DNA from: Sperchopsis tessellata
Taxonomy: Eukaryota > Arthropoda > Insecta > Coleoptera > Hydrophilidae
Reading direction: 5' to 3'
DNA: 31,774 nt
Assembly: GCA_033557685.1 (NCBI GenBank)
Contig: JAWQRN010000305.1
Span: forward strand, 1-31,774
The first letter of the stretch is position 1; the number at the start of each line of letters is the position of its first letter. The notes beneath the pieces are model-generated. The model saw only the letters and a program-made list of their open reading frames with translations, was not told the origin of the DNA and ran no database searches. A program made the translations under genes and the position numbers. Below are positions 1 to 8,885 of this stretch, in pieces.

Positions 1-71
1 CAGCGACTGCATGTGGTGGGCAAACGTGTTTGGACCTGCTCTTATAAGTTGCTTGAACTGCCTGACGCTGT

Positions 72-167
72 TCAAAATTTTTGGATGTCAACCATTTGGG
101 TAAGCTCTGCCATTTCCTCCAGAAGGTTGCCAAAACCTGCTTCAACAGGCGGATTGGCAGCAGGCAT
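72..167 (-). other. short unexplained open frame (possible coding remnant)
   Basis: A 31-codon minus-strand frame starts at the ATG complementary to 165-167. It reads MPAANPPVEAGFGNLLEEMA and then an acidic stretch before a stop. In another frame the same strand continues as LNSVRQFKQLIRAGPNTF up to the window edge, which suggests a frameshifted remnant or exon. I do not recognise the family. The proline/alanine start and acidic helix-like stretch could fit a retroelement gag-like protein or a host exon. The rest of 1-880 is AT-rich, with no gene I can support. Confidence 0.2.
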
Positions 168-887
168 GGTAGTCTGTGGGTGTAGACAAGATCAAGTTTT
201 GCATTCTTTCCTTTTATACCCAAATTTTTAAAACGGATACGGAAAAGATCTTTTCTATCTGTTAGATATAACAATTTTCAACACATGTATGATATATTGG
301 TGGATATTGGTACGAAACAGAACAGTAAGAAAATAAGTTTTCAGAATTTCATCTGCTTCTTGCGGAGGAAGAGTTGCTTACGATGATATACCTTTGAAAC
401 TACATGCAAAAACGTGAGGCCATTTCCCATGATACATTCCCCCTTTTACTAATATAAAAACCTGCCAGAGCTTACAAAGTCTGTACTTAAAAAAATAAAC
501 GAAGCGAAAAATGCCTCAATACACTGCATGTTTCTGACTGTTTCAAGACATAACACACAGTTCAAAACTATTAGACATTACAATAAAAATGTATTTACAT
601 TTGTTAAAAATGTATATTTAAATTAAATTGCTAACTTTTAACGTATATATGTCATTTTCAATTGGGAGATAATGGGATAAAAGTTTGAAATAAATAAAAT
701 AGTAAATTAAATTAAATTAAATAGTAAAAAGCAAAATTTCAACAGTATTATACCATACAACTACAATGTAAATAAAATTAATTTTAATTAAATCAATCGC
801 AAATAACACAAAGTAAAACATACAAAGCAACAAAAACATACAGGAATTGAAAATACTACCTGAAATACTGAAATAGTGGCCAAATCA

Positions 888-1243
888 GTCGCCTATAAAA
901 CCTTTTCTGAAATCTAGATGAGAATGGAGAAAGTGAATGTTGAGAGAAATTTTGCAGCCTAATCGTTGATACTTGTCTATAAGTTTATTTACAATCTCAA
1001 CATAATTTCCAGCTCTTCGGTTACCCAAGAAATCACGCACAATACTGTTCCTCAGGACAGTTGCCCATTGCCCTGAAGGACCCTCTCGAAGTCTTCATCC
1101 ACAAGAAGTTCAAGAATTTGAGGACCAATGATGATTCCTTCCTTAACTTTATCTCCTTCCATGTTTATCCTCTTTACAAAGTTCTTTATAAGACCGAGTT
1201 TGATTTATAAAGGGGGCAGAAGAATTTTGCTTCCATCTGTGAT
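888..1243 (-). pseudogene. remnant of an uncharacterised repetitive arthropod gene family (PPLHIKLGL-type)
   Basis: Minus-strand translation in two adjoining frames gives, in order, SKILLPPL-stop-IKLGLIKNFVKR, then KEGIIIGPQILELLVDEDFE, then after a frame change DFLGNRRAGNYVEIVNKL and GCKISLNIHFLHSHLDF. This order (PPLHIKLGL...NFVK, GPQI..L, FLGN...NY, and SLKIHFLHSHLDF) matches a large uncharacterised protein family that I know from many arthropod and cnidarian genomes as high-copy ORFs of unknown function. The remnant has one in-frame stop (after PPL), one frame change near the stop at GNGQLS, and lacks the later conserved SDEHGERFHQDI part. It is a dead fragment. The N-terminal half of what appears to be the same family occurs at 13840-14640. 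Confidence 0.6.
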
Positions 1244-1249
1244 TGTGTT

Positions 1250-1889
1250 CAATCTCCGTAATCAACCATCTTTAGAATTGATATTTTATACATTTCTGTT
1301 AAATAAACCATGTATCTGAATTGCAGTTAGCAAAACTCAAACAGCACGCACAACACTGGCAACTACTGTCATGCAGTTATAATCACATAGCAAGTTGCTA
1401 CGGCATTTTCAACAAAACATTGCCAACTATGAAGGATGTTGATAAGTTTTTATATCTTCTTTTTAGGTGATACTGACGAAAAAATACACTGAAATTGTTT
1501 TTGCTTGTCTTCTTATTATTAAGAACGAAAATCTATTAGTTATTATGTTTTTAGTGTGTTGTAGCGAATTTCATCAATCAGGAGAATTTATTTATTTTAC
1601 TGTTAATTTTTGCAATAAATTTTAAAACCAAAGCATTTTTTTAATATAGAATGAAATGACCCTTCAAATAAGATATCACAAGCCCCTACTTCCAAATTAA
1701 AAATTTGAGGGTTGCAACTGTCACTCGAAGGGGGTTAAATTTAGGAATCAATTTTGTACGTTGCACGAAGTCATTTCATAATCTAAAACTGACGTGTCTC
1801 GGGATGTTTTAAAAATATGAACAATAATTGAGATACTGAATTTATTCGATTTGGCTGCTCACACATTAATTCATTAGAGGAAAAAAAAT
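1250..1889. other. AT-rich intergenic DNA, no gene seen
   Basis: Only short AT-rich frames without recognisable motifs occur here. No RNA gene or clear repeat was seen. Confidence 0.5.
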
Positions 1890-2160
1890 TATATTTCTTA
1901 ATATTATTAAATTATTATGGGTTATATAGAAATATTATGTCATGGTTGGGTCTCCATTGTCCAAGTAAAGTTCTGCGTGGCACTGTTTGATACAATATAA
2001 TACGCCACAAGGAAAATAAAAGCAAAATTAAAATTTCTTAATATAATTATGGGTTATATTGAAATATTGTGACATGGTTGGGTCTCCAGTGTCCAAGTAA
2101 AGTGTCACGTGACATTGTTTGATACGTTAACACCCCACTAGAAAAATAAAATATTTTCAT
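1890..2160. repeat. two-copy tandem repeat, period 132 bp, diverged
   Basis: Two direct copies lie side by side. Shared landmarks are TATGGGTTATAT (around 1917 and 2049) and CATGGTTGGGTCTCCA (1941 and 2073), followed in both by GTCCAAGTAAAGT and GTTTGATAC. The spacing of both landmarks is 132 bp. Differences are scattered (for example ATTATGTC against ATTGTGAC), so this is an old duplication. A weaker echo of the downstream part (ATTTTCATTGTT followed by GTAATTT) recurs near 2404-2430. The sequence between this repeat and 2530 shows no gene. Confidence 0.75.
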
Positions 2161-2529
2161 TGTTACCTAACGTAATTTACGCACCAGTGCTAACGGGAAG
2201 GGAAATTTGGTTTATACACAAGCCTTATAATAAACATATACATTATTATTATTGCACTTGGCCTCTTTATAGACGCTCTTCTAAAATGGGCATATCAGTT
2301 AGTAAATGGGCTATACCTCGGAAATGAAAGCTAACTTTAAATGTCATATTTGTTTTTAGCATTCTGAAATCAAAAAGAAATAAGCATTTTCAAGTGAGAA
2401 ACATTTTCATTGTTGACCAGTGTAATTTCCCTAACAGTTTTACAAACAAAATACTATATGTTTTTTTATTAAAATATTGCGAAGTAATGATCCTGCTGTA
2501 ATGAGGTCTTTAGATGAATCGCTGTTTTG

Positions 2530-3480
2530 GGGGGACGATGCCTGATCCTGAAGAAAACAGTTTATCTCGTATACCTAGCGGTGTCTGCAATTGCTGGTGT
2601 GCGTTGTAATTGTTCTTTATAAAATGTGTGTGTTCTATGCGGAGGAGGTTTTCTACATTGAAGATTATATATTGGTGGTGATGTGGAAATTTACAATTAT
2701 TTCGGAGCTTCGTGATGAGGTGATAAATCTTAACAATTTGTTATGGATACGTTGGAAGGTAACAAAGTTGGCATCTGCTGATATTCGAAAATTCATGGCA
2801 GCAGTATTGTAATCATTGAACTACAATTGTATAGTTTGTTCTTTATGGTTAAGTCACTCCTATGTTTGAGGATACGAAATAGCAGCTTCAGCAGACCTAT
2901 AAATTGGTGTGTGGTGTTCCTAATGTGTAGTCGGTGGATAAGGTTGTTATCGAGAGTGAATCCTAAGTATTTTATTCTGGGCTCATGATAGGTGATATTA
3001 TTTCAGAATGTCAGCAGAGAGTACTCTTCATATCGTATATGTTATGTAAACATTGTGAATTTAGTGTTTTCATGTTTGATTTTGAGTTTCCTGCGATTGC
3101 AGACATTTTGTATACTTTCGAGATGATCAAAAAAGATGTAATGATGGTGGTATCATCTGCAAAAAGTCTCAAAACAGAGTCACGGTCCCTGAGCCTAACA
3201 TTAATAAATGTGTAAATAAAAATTAACCCAGGACGGAGCTTTGAAAGACCCTGCTACAATAGGTTTTAGATTGTACAGGGATTATTGGGAAGACACTATT
3301 GAAGAAAGGTTTTTGAGGTAGTGAAAGATGATTTTAGTTAGATAGAGTTAAAATTGTTGGAACCATATGTTTGTCAGTCTGTAGTGCCTTATAGCATGGA
3401 AGGCTTTTTAGCCAAGAAGAGCTATGCTTGTTGGTGTTAAAGTTATTTGAAATAAGGTCTGTGAGTATAAATTCACATAA
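2530..3480 (-). pseudogene. Jockey-type non-LTR retrotransposon ORF2 remnant (reverse transcriptase)
   Basis: Read on the minus strand across several frames, the order is that of a Jockey-like RT: KAFHAIRHYRL (block equivalent to EKAFDxVWHxGL, about 3410-3380), LTKIIFHYLKNL, a decayed VFQSSVLG block (equivalent to GVPQGSVLGP, about 3240), the catalytic FADDTTI motif (FADDT at 3149-3163), KYLGFTLDNNLIHRLHI (thumb-region YLGvxLD motif, about 2970), and QRIHNKLLRFIT (C-terminal QNKxLR motif, about 2740). These are family-level recognitions. The fragment contains several stops and frame changes and lacks the endonuclease domain, so it is 5'-truncated and inactive. The catalytic aspartates are still present. 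Confidence 0.75.
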
Positions 3481-3839
3481 TTCTGTCCAGGCAGTTTAAT
3501 TATATTCTTTAAAGAGTTACCTAACATTGTGATTTACATAGTTAAGTTGGTGCAGCAGTGATCGTGTCTAGTACGTTGGTATTGTCGTCTACGTCTACGT
3601 GTGTCGTAATGGCCGTTAATAATATAGTAAGGGAGTATGGAGTCTTGGTTGTTCTTTTGGGAACAGATGAGGCAAATACGTCTTTAATAAGGATTATCAG
3701 TTATAGTACTTCGACGAAAATTGGATGCAACAAAATTCCCAGGATAATCAAACGAACAGATTGTCACTGGTATGTCGAAAATGTGTCCAGTTTGCTTGTG
3801 TGTGAGCCGGAAAGGACTTACCAGTTAGTCTAGGGATTC

Positions 3840-4001
3840 GGGTGTCTTGTAAGGTGAAAGGGGTAGGTAGATTATTTCAAACTGAGATATCGGGAGGATC
3901 GATATTGCTCAGGCTGTTACCATTGATAGGATTGTGTATGTCTGAGAGGAAAGTTTACAAATAATTGTCATAAAATGAATGATTTTGTAGAGGTGTTCCC
4001 T
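3840..4001. other. no gene seen
   Basis: This stretch and 4050-4300 hold no recognisable coding or RNA motifs. The 91-codon frame at 3558-3833 (+) overlaps the zone just upstream of the Jockey remnant and shows no family motif. Confidence 0.4.
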
Positions 4002-4045
4002 TTCTATTAACAATATTGTTCCCATTCTATTAACAATATTGTTCC
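4002..4045. repeat. 23-bp direct tandem repeat
   Basis: TTCTATTAACAATATTGTTC is repeated immediately (4002 and 4025), a two-copy microduplication. Each unit contains the palindromic core AACAATATTGTT. Confidence 0.8.
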
Positions 4046-4317
4046 AACTAATATACTTGGCGCTGAAATCGCCATCCAATGTTCACGACATTTTACAGCA
4101 ACCACCCTTCTCTACCGGCATATTATGTTGCCTATATATTAGTAACTTCATATAACTAAATATGACGTCAAACTTCTTATTGACGTTTATAAGAACCCTA
4201 AGGGCTCTATCATCGAATCCAAAATAACCGTCCGATGATAGATAGATTGCATTGTTTACATTGCTTGATGCGTGTTTATGCTGTGATAAAGTGTTTAATT
4301 TTAATTAATTTCCCATA

Positions 4318-4497
4318 ATGTTTGAGCCAGCGGTTGATATCGTTGATATTATGGATTATGTGGGGGATTTCAAGAGAACATTTGTTGAGGGATCGGCAAT
4401 TATCAAGGCAAATCACTTGATCGAATATGGTGTGATAGGAAGGACGGACGGCGAGATCGCATTTGGATCAGTTAGCATTCTCTTAGATTCACCTCCT
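4318..4497 (+). CDS. candidate first exon of a transposon-derived/YqaJ-SWIM-like protein
   Basis: An ATG at 4318 opens a 65-codon frame beginning MFEPAVDIVDIMDYVGDFKR and continuing TFVEGSAIIKANHLIEYGVI. The pattern of an acidic hydrophobic start, then (F/Y)xEGxxxxxAxHxxxxG and a LxSPP end resembles the N-terminus of a group of SWIM-finger/YqaJ-nuclease proteins common in arthropod and cnidarian genomes, where the next conserved residues are HEI. A GT donor-like site (CCT/GTAAAG) at about 4498 falls just where that HEI would be expected to continue, so I end the exon there. It is preceded by AT-rich sequence without a clear promoter. Family membership is from memory of motif shape and is not secure. 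It could also be an unrelated host exon. Confidence 0.4.
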
Positions 4498-4776
4498 GTA
4501 AAGATACTGACTTAAATATGATGTCGATGATACTATCTATTGAAAACTACAGTAGGTAGGCAACTGCAGTAGGTATTTGCCCTCCTTTTAGTAAATTGTA
4601 CATTTTGTGTAGGCATGCAGTACAAAATTACCTAGGTAGGTACTAGGCATATCAATAAATGATTTCCTATATACAAATCAAAATATGTTACAGGTTATGA
4701 TACAAATATGTATAGATTTCTTGACTAATTATATGTCTAGTGTAAATACAGTACAGATAATGAATGAGACACTTAC

Positions 4777-5074
4777 CAAAATTGAAAAAATCGTCAGGCT
4801 TAAAATGTTCTCCACACACGACCATTGTGTTTGAAACTATCTTCCTAATTTTCAACACATGAAACCATACTTTTAGTTTGACTTTGTCCTTATGAAATAT
4901 GTGGAAAGACAATCTACCAGTTGCTTTACTGTCACACTGCGTCACCGAACAATATTTATTTCCCTTCCTTGCTATATTTTTAAGTTCCACATGAATTATT
5001 GTTTGCTTTTCTGTCGTCCTATCCATTGCGAAATGTACACTAAACAAATCTAACAACTGAAACCTATCCACCAT
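4777..5074 (-). CDS. THAP-type zinc-finger exon
   Basis: The minus-strand frame contains a C2CH THAP signature: KYCSVTQCDSKATGRLSFH (Cys-x4-Cys, then a basic/aromatic SFHxF segment, about residues 41-60), a conserved Trp in KVWFHVLKIRK, and VCGEHFKPDDFF (Cys-x2-His-Phe, the family hallmark CxxHF). The frame ends naturally at a consensus splice donor (TTTG/GTAAGT; GTAAGT is complementary to 4771-4776), so the remaining nominal residues are intron. The ATG at 5072-5074 is preceded by CCCTCAG, which may be a splice acceptor, so the true start could be further upstream. THAP domains bind DNA and occur in P-element transposases and in many domesticated or host transcription factors. No second exon is recognisable to the left. 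Divergence from an AVPTIF-type C-terminus is noted, but that segment would lie in the next exon. Confidence 0.75.
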
Positions 5075-5079
5075 CTGAG

Positions 5080-5940
5080 GGTTGCACTTCTGCTCACCAG
5101 AGGTCAGTCACTTTGCTTTTATCGCCAATGACCAAGTACACGCCCTGCCCTTAGCTTGTCACTTGAACTCGTCCGAGCGGCTTTGAGAGTTATGCACATG
5201 ATGACGTATGTGTAGTTCTACAACTGCACGGTCTCTACCTAAATTAATGCCGACAACCTGATGAAGGGATCCGTTCACGGCAATCGAAATTAAAAAAAGC
5301 TTAAATAATTATACCATAACACAATGTAAAAGATAAGTTTAAAACCATTGATTCATCAAAATGTAAGTTGTAAATTACACACAAACAGCAATATTGTTTT
5401 GTGAATTATGTATATATGTACTTATTTATTATTATTATTAAAAAAACTATTTCATTAAATTGTGGTTATTTGAATAGTTTTCTATAAATTGCTTTTATAA
5501 ACCTAATTTTAGCTATTATTTCTGGTTGCAGACGTCAATATAAGAAATCCCCAGTATATTGCGTTATTTCATTTATCGTCACAGTGTCCGGAACGCATCA
5601 CTCGTGATAAATGGAGGTTACCTGTATACATATATAATATTTCAATACAAATAAAATGTGTAAAATAATTCAAATGTACAGCAGAATGAACTTTTTCACA
5701 GCATATATGTCCCATGAAACAATCTCTCAGATTATTTGCAAAATAATTAATAGTAATAGTTAACCATCATGAGACGATATTTTGTAGCTGTGTTCTTGAC
5801 GAAGTTGCAAAAGACACAAAATTATTTTGCGTTTTCCTCCTTACAATCATGAACTGAATCCGATAAAGCAATTTTTTGCATGAAATAAAAATGATGTTGT
5901 GGTTAATAATACAACACTTAAATTAGCAGATGTGTTGTAA
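5080..5940. other. AT-rich stretch, no gene seen
   Basis: Only low-complexity AT-rich DNA is visible, including an ATT repeat run near 5425-5440. No coding motif was found. Confidence 0.5.
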
Positions 5941-5944
5941 TCTT

Positions 5945-6060
5945 ATTCGATTGAAAGTTCGCCGCGGCCGAGTTAGAAAACGGCGTTATTAGCTCCGGCG
6001 AATCGACAGACTGACGTCCTACGTTCATTGGCCATCTGGTCGATATAAATTGTTCTGCAG
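5945..6060. promoter_or_regulatory. isolated GC-rich patch with inverted repeat and TATA-like box
   Basis: In otherwise AT-rich DNA this stretch contains GCCGCGGCCGAG, the 7-bp inverted arms TTCGCCG and CGGCGAA, a CATTGGCC (CCAAT-type on the minus strand), and GATATAAATTG about 30 bp later. It could be a small promoter or part of an unidentified repeat. No downstream ORF supports a gene. Confidence 0.25.
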
Positions 6061-6154
6061 AATTTAGGAGTAGAGTATATGCAATATTATTTTAATTGGG
6101 CAGCTTAACAAATTTGAAATAATAATTCTTCGACACACTTTTTTCTCTTATCAG

Positions 6155-6237
6155 AAATAAAACCTGCCACCTCGATTGCGTTCGATTCAGTAACACCGAG
6201 CTCTACAACTCACAAACTGTCCACTGAGCTATCCATG
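6155..6237 (-). repeat. possible tRNA-like (SINE-type) remnant
   Basis: On the minus strand GGATAGCTCAGTGG resembles a Pol III A box (TAGCTCAGTGG is close to TRGYNNARNNGG). The expected B box is weak (TGAATCGAACGC), and on the plus strand GCGTTCGATTC looks more B-box-like, so orientation signals conflict. It does not fold into a clear cloverleaf by eye, so this is not called as a tRNA gene. The flanking 6240-6860 holds no recognisable gene. Confidence 0.25.
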
Positions 6238-6869
6238 TAAATTAAAATGATAGCTGCAGACTTTTATCATATTTACTGCATTTTCTCTTTAATAATAACT
6301 CTAATAATATCAGATGATATTATCGCTGTTGTACTATGGATCATTAACGTAATGCAAAATATCTTTCCACCAAATAGAAGGTATTGTTTATAGTTAAATA
6401 ATGTACATAAATAAATGCTATTACTATATACTGCTGTTTTATTTGTTACTGTATGTCATCACGATTGCTTGTATAATTGGGAATAATTTGTTAATGTAAT
6501 TTTCATTTTTGTAAATTATTTTATTATTATATTACATATACCTATCAATTTTGAAATATATCTTCATTTTTATGGCTGCTGCTTTTTCTCTTCATTTTCA
6601 GTCTGAAACATTTCACATCAATACATGTTGACCCTAAATAAAGTAAAACTGTACCCAAAATAAATAAATATATTGTTGCTTGAACTATAATGCCGAGTGA
6701 TCATTTGAATTTATAATTAAAGTAAGCCCTGATTTTTGCTCTACTTTTGGCAATACTAATTATCATAATTAATCAAATTTTATTGTATCTGATATTAAAA
6801 ATATTTGGATTAGAACACAAGATTTCTCTGAGAGTTATTTTAATAATGCTGATAAACAAGAAATGGTGA

Positions 6870-7445
6870 GTGTAAATATTCTCTAGCGCGTTGTATGGAA
6901 GATTTCCGTGAAGCATTTCCTGTTTTTGATGCGTCAAATCCACTGATCTTTTGGAAAATTTCATGATCGTAGGGCTGTCACACGAAAACCCATCATGGAA
7001 GCAAATTAAAAAGAACGTCTAACGTTCTAAAGGATGTCCAGGCAATAATGGCAGGAGATCAAAAGAAGTCTATTCCGAGGCTTTCCCAGGAGACTGAATT
7101 ATCGTATGGAACTTGACTTAAAAAGGATTAGGAAATGAAGAATAATTGTTGTTCAGGAACTTTTTCGTCGAGGTTTTGCTGTTTTGTTGAATACTGCCAG
7201 TGGGTTTTGAATAATCTAAACAATAACGCTTTAAACTGAACATTTTTCTCAGGTGAGGCTTTGTACCATTTATCTGGTTACGTAAATAAACTAAATATGC
7301 GTATTTGGTGTTCTGAAAATCCTATAAATTTGTTGAAATTCCTCTTCATTCTCAAAGAAGCGGTGTCTAGGAGGCGAACAATTCCTGTGACTTTTTACAC
7401 AATTAATGCGGATAGTTACAGAAAAAAAGTTTTGAGCATTTGGCT
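6870..7445 (+). pseudogene. Tc1/mariner-superfamily DDE transposase remnant, copy 1
   Basis: Plus-strand translation over three frames gives pieces in transposase order: MEDFREAFPVFDASNP and FGKFHDRRAVTRKPI (N-terminal helix-turn-helix region, tGxxxDRR), VLKDVQAIMAGDQKKSIPRL followed by SQETELSYGT (second HTH), YCQWVLNNLNNNAL, GEALYHLSGYVNKLNMRIW followed by CSENP (block normally DEAxFHLSGxVNxqNxRxWxxENP), and SRRRTIPVTFYTINADSYRK (block following VWCA). This arrangement is typical of the arthropod mariner-like transposases that carry an N-terminal DUF4817-type HTH. The first catalytic Asp is changed (SGEA instead of SDEA), there are stops and frame changes, and the C-terminal half with the second and third Asp is missing. 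It stops abruptly at about 7445, where a non-LTR element begins. Confidence 0.7.
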
Positions 7446-8280
7446 ACTGGTCAAAGCTTTAAATCCATTTGGAGGGAAATGCATCGTCTTAATATTCGTA
7501 CGAAAGGTAGTGCTGCTCTACCTCTGCAACTGTGTGATTTCAATGGCTTAAATTAACATTTGGTGAACAAGCCAGCTGTGGGTGATATGCCTGATGATCT
7601 AATGTCTCTATATTCATCGAATGTGAGTGATAGAATTAATCCTGAGTTTGAATTTCACGCAGTTTCCCTTGATGAAATTGAAAGAGTTATTTTCTCGTTG
7701 TCTTCTAACTCAATCAGTGCTGATGGAGTATTCTTGAAGATGATCCAACTTGGTTGTAGTCAATTTCTGTATTTTAGAATCTATGTTCTCGACCGTTTGG
7801 GAGAAAGCAATTGTTATTCCTATCCCCAAATATAAAGCCTGTGATCAGGTTAAAGCTATCATCCCGATCAGCATTCTGTCCCCATTCTCGAAAATTTTGG
7901 AAAAAGTGGTTGCTCGTCAACTGCAAGGTCGTCTTCTTGAGTTTAATATTCTCCCCAATACACAGTCTGGCTTCTGAACTACAGTTGTGCCTCTGCACTT
8001 AGTTCTGTAACCGATGATATTATTTTATAATCTTGACTCTTCTCGTAATACTGCTCTAGTTTTGATTGATTTTTCAAGAGCTTTTGATACCTTGAACCAC
8101 CAGTTGTTGTTAGCTATTTTGCACCATTTTGGAGCATCGATGTCTGTTAGTGGAATTTCACTAACTACTTGGGATGCAGGTTACATATAGTCATAGTAGC
8201 TGATGGATTGTCCGGACGGTTGTCGTTGAATTTTGATGTCTCCCAGGGCTTATTGTATACCATTTATACAAGTCACATGT
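7446..8280 (+). pseudogene. CR1/Jockey-like non-LTR reverse transcriptase remnant, copy A
   Basis: Pre-RT region: HRLNIRTKGSAALPLQL, then VNKPAVGDMPDDLMSLYSSN and EFEFHAVSLDEIERVIFSLS (7560-7700). RT fingers and palm follow in another frame: KAIVIPIPKYK, then PISILSPFSKILEKVVARQL and ILPNTQSGF (7800-7977), LVLIDFSRAFDTLNHQLL (8050-8105), and LNFDVSQG followed by LLYTIYTSHMYS (8225-8285). The QGSxLGP block has lost residues, and the YADD palm motif, thumb and 3' end are missing. At least three frame changes or stops are present. The same family occurs at 16580-18200 on the opposite strand, with similarity that starts at the same pre-RT point. The 3' end is replaced by a Penelope terminal-repeat scrap. 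Confidence 0.75.
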
Positions 8281-8284
8281 ACTC

Positions 8285-8353
8285 AGTGCGTAGACTTCCA
8301 CGGCCACAGTAAATATCTTCAGGTTTTCCGGGAGATAACCGTGTGTTGGCATT
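8285..8353 (+). repeat. Penelope-like element terminal-repeat fragment
   Basis: The segment CGTAGACTTCCACGGCCACA through GATAACCGTGTGTTGGCATTT matches 24770-24840 with only a few substitutions. There it forms the terminal repeat of the Penelope-like element. It lacks the adjacent ribozyme-like segment, so this is a truncated copy. Confidence 0.7.
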
Positions 8354-8574
8354 TGTTTTGCTTTCATTTGTTAATTTTTTTTTTACTCTAACCTCAAAAT
8401 GTGTCAAATTTGCAGGATAATTGTCATTGCCACTAAACAAACACGATAAATGCCACCTACTTTGATTATAAATTCAAATGATCACCCAGTATGACATGAC
8501 GTATATTAAATATTAATACATTGAACTTACTATTTGACAACGTGTCATACTATTATTTGACATTTGTAAGATAC

Positions 8575-8850
8575 ACAGTCAGTTAGCTCTGTATGGGAGC
8601 GGAGTAGAATACTCCCATCGTTACGGTCACTGGGTGTCGTAAGAAACGCCTAATGTGATCCCACATACATACACTTATTTACACACACTCATAAACTTCC
8701 ACATACACATACAAACATACATGTGCACTTAAACACACCGAAGTATGTATATATGATTTTTGCCAACAGAGTTTTAACCTTGTAAACCAGTTTATCTGCT
8801 ACTGTTGATAGGCTTATGCGCTTGAAATAAACAAAAAAAAAACAAAGAAA
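8575..8850 (+). repeat. probable non-LTR retroelement 3' UTR with A-rich tail and CA-rich microsatellite
   Basis: GGGAGCGGAGTAGAATACTC and GGTGTCGTAAGAAACGCC resemble 3' UTR segments that accompany many invertebrate CR1/RTE-type elements. They are followed by a degenerate (ACATA/CACA) microsatellite at 8665-8735 and an end with AATAAACAAAAAAAAAAC (8826-8843), which looks like a poly(A) signal and tail. No RT domain adjoins, so it would be a heavily 5'-truncated copy. The family assignment is tentative. Confidence 0.35.
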
Positions 8851-8885
8851 ACAGCACATTTAACCTTTTTTGCAATAAGTAAATA

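Noticed and set aside
3558..3833. 91-codon plus-strand frame as a gene
   Set aside because: It has no motif, no splice signal support, and lies in the zone just 5' of a minus-strand Jockey remnant, where chance frames are expected.
5235..5290. Hammerhead ribozyme (CTGATGA ... GAAA)
   Set aside because: The two core strings occur in CCTGATGAAGGG and ATCGAAATT, but the intervening sequence does not pair into a stem II and no GUH site is placed for helix III.
6155..6237. tRNA gene on the minus strand
   Set aside because: Only an A-box-like TAGCTCAGTGG is convincing. The B box is poor and the arms do not form a cloverleaf, so it was kept only as a weak SINE-like remnant.
8660..8740. CRISPR-like repeat array
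   Set aside because: The repetition is a degenerate ACATA/CACA microsatellite without fixed repeats and unique spacers, in a eukaryotic context.
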